A stretch of 64,000 nt of DNA from Parelaphostrongylus tenuis (Eukaryota > Nematoda > Chromadorea > Rhabditida > Metastrongylidae): the NCBI GenBank assembly GCA_019055375.1, contig JAHQIW010000266.1, positions 62,001-126,000 of the forward strand, given 5' to 3'. The notes under the pieces are model-generated. The model was not told where the DNA came from, ran no database searches, and worked only from the letters and a program-made list of their open reading frames with translations. Each line of letters begins with the position of its first letter. The stretch's first letter is position 1. The position numbers and the translations under genes were made by a program. Of the stretch, positions 45,401 through 56,449 are shown piece after piece.

Positions 45401-45697
45401 TTCTGCATACCGCTTAATATTTTCAGAATTTTGCAGCACACAATAAGGTACTGTTTCCATACATTCTAGACGCCGTATGGTCAACCATGATGCGTATGCT
45501 CATTCAAAAGGTAAATGATATGCCGTCCTTGTAGCATCATAATCATCCTGATTACAGAAATTTACTCAGGCGCAAGAATTACCCCAATGAAATTGCTGCT
45601 AAACTTCGCACCCTATCTGGCTGATAGGCTGTCAGTGTTTTTTCGATATGCTCACATTCTTTATCTCACATTTTGTCCCTGATCATGATAAATGACA

Positions 45698-45985
45698 AGG
45701 ATAAAGCTCTCGCCGTTGATCAATCTCTAAGGGATGCGCTATGCATTCGCTTCAAGTACTAATTTCATCTGAGGTTATTGAATGCATAACTGACCTTTAC
45801 AATGATTCGCCTGTATTAAGTCAGGGCTGCTTATCCTCCCAGACAAGCCTGAGACCAGTCTGTTAGCAATTTACCTACCTCGAAGGGATGGATGGCTTGG
45901 TGAGCCATGAACGCGCGATTTGAATTATCGGACGTTGTGTACGAAGCAAAGCCCATCTAACTACGGCGCCGCATTCACTCCTGAT
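45698..45985 (-). repeat. SINE family A copy
   Basis: Starts GGATAAAGCTCTCGCCGTTG and ends at the CGCATTCACTC head. It is followed almost directly by a second copy. Confidence 0.75.
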
Positions 45986-46007
45986 TGTCTTATGGAGGAT
46001 AAAGGAC

Positions 46008-46275
46008 AAAGCTTTCGAAGCTGATCAGTCCCTGAGGGATGTGCCATGCGTTCCAACTTTAGTAACATTGCTAGAGGTGATTCGAATGCATTTCTGACCT
46101 TTACAATGAGTGGCCTACCAGAGTACATAGTCAGTGCTGCTATCCTCTTAAATAAGTCTGGTACCAACTCATCGACTCTTGAGAAATGAAGGTTTTTGGT
46201 GAGTCGCGAGAGCAAAGCCAAGCCATCGACTACTTGTGCATTGCATGGTACCTCTAACCTCTGCTTCCACACGCG
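46008..46275 (-). repeat. SINE family A copy
   Basis: GACAAAGCTTTCGAAGCTGA to CTGCTTCCACACGCG, tandem with the preceding copy and about equally diverged. Confidence 0.7.
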
Positions 46276-46369
46276 TTTGAATATGATATAGAAGACAGAA
46301 ATTGTCCATTAACTAGTTCCACTGTTTTCTCCACGATCGATAATATCAAGGGCACACAGTCGTTTGAGG

Positions 46370-46600
46370 TGCTCAATGGATACGAGGTTGTCGGTCGATC
46401 TTTCCTTTGACTCGGTTTCACCAACCCTCCACCCCTTTGGAGTCGATGAAGTGTTGTTGGGAAGACGACATCATTGAGGTCATACATCAGTAGACGACTA
46501 GCGATTTTATCAGCTAAATATGCAATCAATCACCTCTGGTGGTGCTTGACAAGGCCGGGCCCATTCCTCGTGAATGCTCAACGCCGAAGTACTATTCATT
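46370..46600 (+). repeat. SINE family A copy, inverted
   Basis: Head-first relic (CACCCCTTTGGAGTCGATGA ... CAATCACCTCTGGTGG ... ATGCTCAACGCCGAAG). With the two preceding copies it forms a three-copy cluster. Confidence 0.55.
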
Positions 46601-46969
46601 TCTTCAACAGCATTAAGCCAGTCTAATTTGACGAGCTCGACCATGATAAAATACCGAAGTGATTAGCAATGTGCTGGATTGATCCTCTCTTTCAGCATTC
46701 CTCCTACAAACAATTAAGGAACTCCTAGAAACGTTATAGCTCAGCTACCTCCGGCATTGCAAGAAGAATCGTCTCGGGCAGCGTTCTGGGACATGAAAAT
46801 GAAAATGAGACTGAGAAAAGAGATGAACTTATCAAGTGACAGCCGAAGCAGTAAATTGTGATAGCGGGTAGTGTAAAATAGTGTCAAGTTTGAGTAATAG
46901 GTTCCAAGTTTATGAGTAAAAAGAACGGGATAATTTCCGATATTCGGTCACAGCTCCACTTTTCGTAGA

Positions 46970-47560
46970 AAAGTAATTTTTCGGTATTTCTTAAAGTATG
47001 ATGAGTCATTCAATAGCTTAGATGTCAAAAATTTCCAGCAGAAGTAAAACTATGTTTCTCATTAAAACATTTCTCGGTGAACGAAGTCATCAGACTTTTA
47101 GCAGCCACTCGATAGCTTAAATCTCATCAATTCCAATAATAATAACTTAATCCTTGAAAAGAACTTTTTGGTGCACTGTAGCCGCCGAAGGAATGTTGAG
47201 TTTATACTGACACTAACCCACCGTGCTTTACCGGTATATGGACAGGGATTTCGCAACATGGTCGCTATGGCACTGCGCTTTTTTCCGGTGCCAAGTTTGG
47301 AAACCCATACTTTTCGTGATTATCACAGTGCACCATGAATTCTTTTTCAAAAATCAAATACATCATTGAAATCTACGAGAAGGAACATGATTTTGTTTTT
47401 GCTGCTACAGCGCAATGGGAAAGCCGGTTGAATAACAAAATACACTTTTAAATTTTTTGAGATTTAAGCTATCAACTAACTACTCAGACATCAAAAACTA
47501 CCGTAAAGTAAGCTTCGCACGAGAGCTGAAACTGGGGCCGAATAACGGAAAAGTACCAAA
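46970..47560. repeat. family G repeat copies
   Basis: TTTTGTTTTTGCTGCTACAG and CGCAATGGGAAAGCCGG match the 62.1- and 22.0-kb copies, preceded by more diverged material of the same family. Confidence 0.45.
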
Positions 47561-48129
47561 GAATGCGAGCTCTAAGTTGAGTGATTAGTGAGTTGATGAT
47601 TAAATAGAATTGCTACCAATTGTAACTAGAATTGGGCGTGAGAATGCTTGTATCAAATCAGCGGCATTTCTTGAACGGTTAGGTCCAAGATTTTGTGCTG
47701 ACCTCTGGAATAAATTCCATCTACACCAGCGATTGTGTAATCCTCGGCACATATGTCCTTTCACTAATACGTAATTTTTTCTCTTGGAGTCTGATGATAA
47801 CGGCAGCAGAGCCTTCGGCTTATAATCATCGATCTAATCCTTGTGGGTCTGAGAGCAGCCTAAAGTCTTAGTGGCTAATTCGCAAGCTTTAATAAGATAG
47901 AGGCCTCACTGGCGATTAGCTGTGGTGATGACCTTGAAGCGCACTTGTACGGTTACCTTTGAAAAAATCACGTTTACCCAAAATTAGATGTGTCAGTGAG
48001 GAGAAAAAGCAGCAAATTCTTATCTTGCATTGAAACCTCATTCGCTCTTATGGTGACAGTTCATAGACAATAAATCGATAATGTGTTGAACTGGTCAGGT
48101 GGCAAACAGTCTGTTCAATCTAGATAAAT

Positions 48130-48515
48130 AATATTGCGTCTGATACACTTAAGAAAAATTGAGTGGGTGAGCAAAAATACGGCCTCAGGTGGGAGTCGAG
48201 CCCGCGTTCCATCCATATCGAGGACGCGTGTTTCCACTACACCGCCAAGGTACGTTTGCGCCACCACTCATTCTTCAACATCTCTATGTAGCTATCAGCC
48301 AACAACCTCTAACAGGTTTGGTTGGGTCTGCAATTTCTCTCTATAAATCCATTTAAGCCGACAGCCATTGCGATATGTGATACTTGGTACATTTGTACCT
48401 CGGTGTGTAGTGGTAGCACGGGTCCTGGATATGGATGAAATGCGGGTTCGACTCCCGTCTGAGGCCGTATTTTTACTCACCACTCAACTCTCTTAGGTGT
48501 ATTGAACGCATCGTA
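48130..48515. repeat. TIR element with two opposed tRNA-like bodies, family E
   Basis: Termini of about 50 bp are inverted (ATACACTTAAGAAAAATTGA...AAAAATACGGCCTCAG against CTGAGGCCGTATTTTTACTC...TAGGTGTATTG). Each arm continues into a tRNA-like body: minus strand at about 48178-48252 and plus strand at 48393-48468, the latter with paired CCTCGG/CTGAGG, TAGTGGTAGCAC and B-box GGTTCGACTCC. The two bodies face each other across a 140-bp spacer. Position 33 of the anticodon loop is not T. Confidence 0.75.
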
Positions 48516-48731
48516 CCATTGCGAAAGATGCACTTAAAACATCAGAAATTATAAGTGATACTGCGTCTAGTTTGTTTACGATGTGGGCGCTGGCAGGATA
48601 TTTCTGATGGTCAATAGTTCAGGTGATCCTCATACGAATAAGGCGAAATATAGGAATGATACAGACAGTACTCTATGAAGAGAAACATTTATACATTTAT
48701 CGGCGGATTGTTAACTCTTCTTTTGCTTGAA

Positions 48732-51700
48732 TTATCTTCTTGTGAAGTAGACGCTTCTCGCTCCTCTGAAAATGTAAAAGCAGTTTTCACAATTAGCTAG
48801 AATGAACGCCTTCGATTCGTTTTTCATATTATGCTCACCCGTCGCTTCCTCCTGCACTACCGCCACCAGGAACGAAGTATACGCTCTGTGTGCCTCCGCC
48901 GCCAGCACCGCCTCTGAAATATCAGCTTCTCAATAACCAATCAGTTTTGGCGCGTCGCTCGGTGCTCACGAACTTTTTCTTCTCTAAATCATAATCATGC
49001 CTTAAGGGAGAAATGGTCAGACTTACCCAGAGCGTCCACCTCCGAAACCACCCCTATCGCCACCGGCGCCACGGCCACCACCTACACCAAAATAGGCGCT
49101 ACGAACTCCTCCATCAAAACCACCTCCTCCAACGCCGAAGTAGGCGCTACGGCCACCTCCATCATCACCACTTCTTCCACCTCCAGAGCCTACTTTTATC
49201 GGCCTAAATTAACGACGCAAAACTTCAAAAAATGTTGACATTCTTCTTGGAACAGTTGATCTTTATATTTTCATCTCTTGGGCCTTTCAACTCTACCTAC
49301 TTTTTTGCTTAGCTCCCTCCAATACAGAACATAACGATTTCTCACTTCATCAATTCACGATCATGCCTGCCAAATCTGACCTTCGCAAGACCGAAGTATG
49401 TTAAAAAAAGCGCTCTTTAGAAGGGGCTGCTTTCTTTCTGATGGGATGTGGTTTCTTCTTTTCTTCTTCCTTTTAATCAAGAGACTTATTAAGTAGTACG
49501 ACTGTCTCAAGAACGCTGTGGGCTCCAGCTTTTGCGCATCCACAGAAATCGAGAATTACCTGCGAAAATCATAGAACCACGCACAGATATCACTCCTCAA
49601 TAACACTCTCCATTTATATAGTCGTGAAAGGGTTTATTTTTTATTTTCGGCAGGGATTGTTTGTTATTTGAGAAAATCGCGGCACAGACAAAGTGGGTAG
49701 AGAAAACCTATGTGTTTGGATGTTGACTTAGCCATCATTTAGAGAGAAGCTGTTTACTAGTTTCTGATTTTTTATCAGTATTGTTACTGTTAGGTGTGGA
49801 ATAGAAAGAGAAAATTCCGTCTAAAGAAAGATCCTAAATCTGCTTGCTCAAAATGAACTTCTCCATCAAATGTTGGCTGCACATGATCTTGATCACATGG
49901 TGGCTTTTTCTTCACTCAAGGGCTTCACATGCACAAAAATCATAGCAGAGTTAAAGAAGGCCATGGAGTATATGCATGGCAAGGACGCAGAATTTATTGA
50001 GCATACCGCGAAACTCGTAGGTTCCTCAACGAAGACAGCAAGAGATTCGGCGTAGTCGCCAAAATATTAAGAAGAATGCACTCAAGTGATACGAATACAG
50101 CTTAGTCTTTTGTAATTTAGAAAGTTGGATAAACGCTTACGGTAAACCGATGGCAGTTTTCGTCTCATCGACGGCTCGGATAGCAGTCCTTGGTTCATCG
50201 ACGGCTCGAATCGCAGTTCTTGGTTCATCGACGGCTCGAATCGCAGTTCTCGGTTCATCGACAGCTCGAATCGCAGTTCTTGGTTCATCGACAGCTCGAA
50301 TCGCAGTTCTTGGTTCATCGACGGCTCGAATCGCAGTTCTTGGTTCATCGACGGCTCGAATCGCAGTTCTTGGTTCATCAACGGCTCGAATCGCAGTTCT
50401 TGGTTCATCAACGGCTCGAATCGCAGTTCTTGGTTCATCGACGGCTCGAATCGCAGTCCTTGGTTCATCGACGGCTCGAATCGCAGTCCTTGGTTCCATA
50501 TTGCCGCTTCCTCTCCAAAGCACTTTTTTATTACTATTATCAAAATTACTTTTCAATAGCTCAACTCCTTAAAAGAAAAGGAACACTTCGCTTACGATAA
50601 GGGGCCACGTGCACCGCCTCCATAGCTCGCTCCACCAGGCATGAAGTAAGCGCTGCGTGCTCTGGAAGCAAGTTACTATATAAATAAAAAGTCTGTGTTT
50701 ACATGGATTCTGTGATGTCTTCCAAATCTCAGCTTAGTCTTTGCTGGAATGCTCAGATTGAACCAAACTTAATCACAACTTTTCCCTTCTATTGTTTTCC
50801 TTGGTGTTTCTATCCCCATATTAAGATAGAGTTCACTATAAGGTGGTGAAAGTAATTTTAGCGGAGTTAAAAAAAATTAGGGATTCTAGGTGGATTTGGT
50901 AGTCCACATGTACATGCGTTTGCTTGAGTGTGTTTGTGGCCGGGACTAAAGACTGTAATATAATAACGTAAACTGTTACAAGGTGATAAATGTGGAAAGG
51001 TGAATCGAGATCACTGAAAGTAATTAACGTCGAAGGCCACGCTGAAGAAGCATGACAAGCAGTCTTCGCACGGAACTTTGATAATTTATATATGATCCGA
51101 CCTTACCAAGAAAAGTTGGTAAGTTTTCCTCGCTCTTCTGATTTTCCAAAAGCATTCTTACAACACCGAACAAAACTGCAAAGGAGAAAAAACTGCTGAA
51201 GTTCCAGATTAGGCTGCGAACCTCAAAAATCTCGAAGCTGTGGTGTCGACTCATTTTCACGAGACACGAAAACTTACACGTGCAGATTTCATCGAACACT
51301 CAATAATTCAAGTGTAGAAAATCAGCTACGAGAATGCCTGACTGAGCAAGGTGTAAAGAAATAGCTTTATAAACAATATCCCTAATACTGGAAGTGGAAT
51401 ATTTTCCTTGTATTTTACCAGATGCAATTATTAGTAAAATTTGAGTCTTCGTCTATACGAATATAGTTGTGAATAACGACATTTTTTGGAAAGCAACAAC
51501 GTAATGATATGAGTGCGACTTTAGACATGGAGCAATCCTCCGGAAAGCCCTACACAATCAGAAAAACTATGACAAAGTCGGCATTGAGTAGCAGACATCA
51601 GTAAACCGTGAGCGAAAGAGCGGTATTGAATGAACTATAATTGAGAATATACTCTGATAGAATGTTTTAAGCCTTTAAAGAGGTTTGGTATAGCATTTTG

Positions 51701-54700
51701 GCGGGATACGTACGTTTTGGCGTTCTTTACACTCCTCATCAGTACCTTATGTCTTACGGTTTACCCTCACTAATATTAGTATTTGCCTCCGAAGATGCAT
51801 CACTCACTATACGTCAGGTGAAAAGATCACTTGTATCAAACCTGTTGAAACTTAAAACATTTCATTAGACTATTGAATTTTTCAAATGTCTTAAAATAGT
51901 CTATCGAATAATATTGTTATAAATGGAAACAATGGAGCTTCAATGACTGCGGGCTTTACTTTCAGACATGTGGGCAGCAAGACAAAAGATTCTAAATAGT
52001 GAACTGCAAGCAATATTCAATAAGACGAGTACCCGTAAGCTCCTTCCAAAATGGTACACAGATGTTTCGATACAAGGGCTATCACATATAACCCGACTAA
52101 GATAGCATGAGTTGTGCAAATACCGAATTTGTGATTTGAAGTCTTCACGACATTCCCCTAGTCCGTCAAAAGTATCCATTGCGTTTCACGACCTCAAAAT
52201 ATGCAGAATTCGACACCATTCAGTATAAGCACTCTTTTAGATGAGTTCACTCAACAGCGTTCGCTAGTGCTGAATGACGTATTACGGGACAGCACGTAAA
52301 TCTGGCACATAAGATGTGCCTGGATCTAGTAGTAAGTTGGAGTAAGACTATTTTAGAGCATAAGGAGACGCCTTAGATGTCGTAGTGGTAGTGATTAAAC
52401 CTTAACATTCCTTATTTTTTGCGCAGTCCGTTTTCGATTCAAACCACTGGGATTTGTAGACATCATACTTCGCTTTTCTGGCTGCCTGCTGCAGCTGAGG
52501 TATCAAAGCATGAGAGCGTTTCTTGTAGACTACGTCGTCATAAAACCCTTGTTTCTATTGAGTAAATCACGTTAAGCTTAACAACGATGATGACATGAGG
52601 AAAATCACGTTATAGGTCAAGGAATTCTGGAGTGATGCTCGTTTCCTACTCTACTTCTACGCCATCTTGTTCCATAAAAGGCACAAGATAAATAGTCCAA
52701 TGTTGATCAATGCTTTAGCTATGCATCAAGAATTTGACTCGATTAATCATAAAGATGACTGAGTGAACACTCGGCCTTTAAAAAACTTGCAGTTATCTAC
52801 CGATGGATGAAGTCAGTGTTTTTATCATTCCAGGCAAACTGAGGAACTCTTGGCTTATATGGATGAAAGGCATGATTGCCTGTTGAGGCTTTTCTAACCA
52901 GAATACAGGGCACATGTGACCACTGTGCTGCATGCGCCCTCTCACTATGCCAATAACGGTAGACAAGGAAAAGGGCATCCACTTATGCCTTTCGTCCATT
53001 TATGGAAATTCCTCAATAAAAGCTCAAGCGAGAACAATTTGCACAGCTACGAAAAGTGAGTTGCATTGGTAAATTGATTCTCTAAACACTACGTTGGTAG
53101 GACTTAAATATCTGACTTCTACGCCGGAACGTAAGCCATCGCTTCACAACAAATCCTCAGCAAAAGACGGGCGCATAAATTCAAGTGATGTAAGAAGTAA
53201 AGTTGGATTCGAAGAAAGCTTTTGTGATCTTTTAAGTATGACTATTAGTTATTCTTTTCCTATTCCTAGTAAGCAACCCACCCTCCGTCGAAGCCACCAC
53301 CTCCTCCTCCTCCTACTCCAAAGTAGGCACTACGGGCCCCGCCACCATTATAGCCGCCGCCGCCGCCGCCACGGGGAGCTCTAAAATATGGTAACATCTA
53401 AGCTTATCAGTGACTGCGCACAATTATTTTCAAACGTGATGAAAAAATATTTAGGTTGGCTGACTTACCCAGATGATCCACCGCCATCACTACCCCCCAC
53501 TCCAAAATAGGCGCTTCGGGCACCTCCGTCAGAGCCTCCTCCTCCTCCGACGCCGAAATAGGCACTTCTAGCACCACCACCACCGCAACCGCCGCCTCCA
53601 CCACCAAATCCACTACTGCCACCAGCACTACCACTGAAATTGATTGCTTCTCAATTTACTGTATTTTTTGAAAATTCCTTGTTCATACAGAGTAGAAAAG
53701 TAACACGCTTACGAGGAGAATCCTCCACCGCCTCCGCCAACGCTGCTGCCGCCAACGCCGCCGCCACGAGGAGCTCTAAAATAATGTAACATCCAGGCTC
53801 ATCAATGACTGCTCACAATTACTTTGGAACGTGATGAAAAATATTCAAGTTGGCTGACTTACCCAGATGTTCCACCGCCACCACTGCCCCCTACTCCAAA
53901 ATAGGCGCTACGGGCACCTCCGTCAGAGCCTCCTCCTCCGACGCCGAAATAGGCACTTCTAGCACCACCACCATCGTAACCGCCGCCTCCACTACCAAAT
54001 CCGCTACTGCCACCAGCACTACCACTAAAAATGATTGCTTCTCAATTTACTGTATTTTTTGAAAGTTCCTTGTTCATACAGAGTAGAAAAGTAACACGCT
54101 TACGAGGAGAATCCTCCACCGCCCCCGCCACTAGCACCGCCGTACCCGCCTCGCCTGTAATAAAATAAGTCTAAGCGATTGAAAAGTCTCCAGTAACTTG
54201 TACAGCTAGCAAACACCAAAGAAATCTTATGCGCACTTGGGAGCTCCACCTCCACCGCCAGGCATGAGGTAACAACTGGTAGCGCCTCTGAAAAAGTTAC
54301 CAATTGGATAGTGATAAGTTGTTCGAAAACTTATTCATTTCACCACTAAATTGAGTTGGTGCAATCTTTCATCATAGTCAAGATCTCAACGGCGATGTGA
54401 ATAATTCTCAGAAGTATTGAGTGGTCAAGGATTTTCCGGACTTTTACGTCTCAGTCGGTTATTTCTTATGAGTTGAAGTTTTGTTCTTTCTATCGTTTGA
54501 AGCACTTTACCGAGGTTTTTGATAAATAACACTTTCACTTTTGTTTCATGTTGCGCTCGTCCCCAAAGGAAAAGCGATTGTTGATGCCACAGGAGTATCG
54601 TTTAGATTCAAGTGCCCCCGAGACTTTCCGCACGATTAAGGAGGCTTGGTGTGACGGAACAGTTAGGAAAGTTGCAGGTTGTGATCGTTTCAACGAGTCA

Positions 54701-55578
54701 AAAGTTGGAATTGGAGATCTGATACACAGGCAAAGAGATGATCGCCTCCAAGAAAATGACCGGTAAGCTTTTTGAATGCGATTGAGACATCTCCGTAGTT
54801 GATGACTTGCATTCTGGCCGACGACTTTGAAAGACACCGCGTTCTACGGCTGCGGAAGCATTAAATTGCTGAAAAAGTGGGAGGAAAAGATCGAAATTGA
54901 AGGGGAAATACTTTGGATAACCATTTGTTGTTTTTATTAGTTGAGAAAACAAGATAAACTCACATGGGAACGAAAAACTTCAAAAAAAAATCTTGCCAAC
55001 CCAATTAATTGCCTTAAGATTTCAAGCCAAGGTCGATGTGATTTTGAGAGCTATGTCACTTCTTCTGTGCTTTCGCATTTAGTAGTCGGTACGTAAGAAT
55101 GCGAAAAATATGCACATGACATCATGTTAATTCTCATAAAGCCAATTGTCCAAATAGATATTAATCAATAACACCGGCATTAGTGTAACGAGCTGTGGTC
55201 TAACGCAATATTAGCTTTTTTCGAATCTTGTTGGGATGTCTTTTGAAAGTCATCGGTGAAAGGTGCGGATTTCCTCAGCATCTTACGGAAGAAGGAACAA
55301 TTTGATGAGTGGATTGTTAGAAAGGGTACAGATTTGAACGTGAGTCGAAATCCACGACGACCTTCATCAACTGCTGTACAAGGGAATCCCAAACAAGCAC
55401 CTCAAAATACAGGCACTTTGCCTTTTTTTAGGTGAAAAATCACTGATTGGAGGCAAAAGTGAATTGCGCAATCCTAGGCATAAGCCATAGCATCGGAAGT
55501 GATTGGGAACCTCTGAACTTACACGTCAGTTACACCACCACCGCCTCCTTTCGGTTGAAAATATACACTTCGGCTCAT
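48732..55578 (-). CDS. glycine-rich protein with R-S-A/V-Y-F repeats, 12-exon gene
   Basis: Exons (high to low): 55578-55523, 54287-54237, 54154-54104, 54024-53863, 53775-53713, 53633-53469, 53380-53282, 50661-50596, 50512-50141, 49203-49027, 48913-48839, 48765-48732. Every junction is phase 2 and the total, 1371 nt, gives 456 residues. It starts MSRSVYFQPKGGGGG, repeats GGARSAYFGVGGG-type blocks through exons 4, 6, 7 and 10 (variants SYFMPGG-like in 8, SVYFVPGG in 11), and ends GARSVYFTRR-stop. Acceptors are near-canonical (TTTTCAG, TTTTAG, TTACAG) except exon 9 (TTTGGAG). Exons 3/5 and 4/6 are clear duplicates. There is no signal peptide, so it is likely intracellular. From memory the SAYFGVGG motif resembles the nematode sperm-specific glycine-rich (SSQ-type) proteins; this is unverified. 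An upstream exon ending AATTATG|GTAAGT (about 55640) could add residues through an acceptor at about 55596 in frame, but the 39-nt intron is short. Confidence 0.85.
49834..50055 (+). CDS. unrecognised plus-strand open frame nested in intron
   Basis: Reads ILNLLAQNELLHQMLAAHDL, then AFSSLKGFTCTKIIAELKKA and YMHGKDAEFIEHTAKLVG to a stop. Codon choice and helix-like pattern are strongly coding-like. A donor-like GTAGGT follows the KL. It sits opposite the intron between exons 9 and 10 of the glycine-rich gene and could be an exon of a nested gene or a retrocopy. The family is unknown. Confidence 0.38.
   Translation, partial: LNLLAQNELLHQMLAAHDLDHMVAFSSLKGFTCTKIIAELKKAMEYMHGKDAEFIEHTAKLVGSSTKTARDSA
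50161..50490 (-). repeat. 30-bp coding minisatellite, 11 copies
   Basis: The unit TGGTTCATCGACGGCTCGAA+TCGCAGTTCT is repeated ten times almost perfectly from 50191, with a diverged first unit at 50161. On the minus strand in the exon-9 frame it encodes EPRTAIRAVD. All six frames are open, so four long ORFs overlap here; only the minus-strand frame fits the flanking phase-2 splice sites. Confidence 0.95.
50662..53281. other. large intron 7 of the glycine-rich gene
   Basis: A 2.6-kb stretch that breaks the otherwise compact gene. It holds unsupported minus-strand frames at 51299-51024 (91 codons, with a hydrophobic run FSSFFSFAVLFGVV), 52179-51940 and 52999-52793. No repeats were recognised. 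It may mark a boundary between two genes whose exons I have joined. Confidence 0.4.
54548..54762 (+). CDS. candidate first exon, unknown protein
   Basis: The ATG is followed by 71 codons of coding-like sequence (MLRSSPKEKRLLMPQEYRLD, then GTVRKVAGCDRFNESKVG) ending at a good donor (GACCG|GTAAGC). It lies opposite intron 1 of the glycine-rich gene. No downstream exon was fixed. The overlapping minus-strand frame of 100 codons is also open, so strand is uncertain. Confidence 0.33.
54838..55522. other. intron 1 remainder
   Basis: No feature seen beyond unsupported open frames. Confidence 0.3.
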
Positions 55579-55649
55579 CTTCAGGTGCTTTTGCTTGACG
55601 TCTTCACTCGGACATAAACACAACATAAAATGAGACTTACCATAATTTG

Positions 55650-56118
55650 GACGAAAAATCATTATGAGCATCATGCGTGATTTTGATTAAAATTGAACAA
55701 AATACATAAACATTTACTGATAGCATTGTCTTCTTGAAAGGCCTTCTTTACTGGTTAGTCCGCATAATTCGTATGATAAATGATGTGATAGCAATAAAAG
55801 CATTGAGAAAACTATTAGGTAAAAACTGGTCGATCACATGAAAATGAAAATGCCTATCTCTAACTAAGGAGTAAATAGGACTGTGGTGATGAATCCGTTC
55901 GTCCAGAGCTCGATCCTGCACCGAAAGCGACTTGAAGCTGTTAGGCTTGCCATTTTCTTGAAGTTGGAAAACTAGTATAAGACCTGTATGCGATCACGTC
56001 ACTACGGAAATTCTTTAGCAGCACTTGATTTTCAGGCGCAGAAGTGCTGATATCTTCGTGGCTGGAAGATGTAAGGAAAGGAATCGAGTGCAAGATGAAT
56101 TGGGATAACCATGTAGAT
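55650..56118. other. no feature seen
   Basis: AT-rich spacer between the glycine-rich gene and the element that carries the LINE. Confidence 0.4.
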
Positions 56119-56142
56119 ATATACCATTGATGTAGAGCGATG
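56119..56142 (-). repeat. left stub of family B element split by LINE
   Basis: TATACCATTGATGTAGAGCG-ATG is the left terminus of the family B tRNA-like element. The remainder resumes at 59510 after the LINE. Confidence 0.8.
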
Positions 56143-56449
56143 CCACGGACCTCCCTCTTTGAGGGATCCCGCCCGGTTAGTCGCGAGGGCGCGTGGCGCG
56201 TCCCCAGGTGGTGGATAGGGGAATAAAACGCGAACCAAAAGCGACCGTGTGCTTCCCAGAGACGCAGGTGGATTCAGGGGACGAGCTCCCTGCTTCTGCA
56301 GTGCCGACTTGACAAAACTCTATTTCTACGAGTCAAGTCGGCCAAAAGCCTGCAATCAAGCGGCTGGGAAGTACATGGGAGGCGGTTAGGAGTCGCCTCC
56401 AACAAATAAGCTCCTCCCGCTCCTCCGAGAGAGACTGGCAAGCTACTCG
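56143..56449 (+). promoter_or_regulatory. structured 5' leader of the LINE
   Basis: GC-rich relative to its surroundings and full of short inverted repeats: CCACG/CGTGG (element start with about 56193), CCCTC/GAGGG, CGCCC/GGGCG, CGCGT..CCCC/GGGG..ACGCG, and a perfect 11-bp stem GCCGACTTGAC/GTCAAGTCGGC (56303-56313 with 56332-56342). It probably holds the internal promoter. A self-cleaving ribozyme fold was considered but not demonstrated. Confidence 0.5.

Noticed and set aside
50137..50600. Four overlapping long open frames of about 140 codons, on both strands
   Set aside because: All are created by the 30-bp repeat, whose length is a multiple of three. Only the minus-strand EPRTAIRAVD frame agrees with flanking splice phases.
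53094..54062. Plus-strand serine/threonine- and proline-rich frames
   Set aside because: They are antisense shadows of the glycine-rich exons. Splice signals are on the minus strand.
56143..56240. HDV-like self-cleaving ribozyme
   Set aside because: Stems are present, but I could not assign the nested P1-P4 pairing or the conserved active-site strand, so it is kept only as a question.
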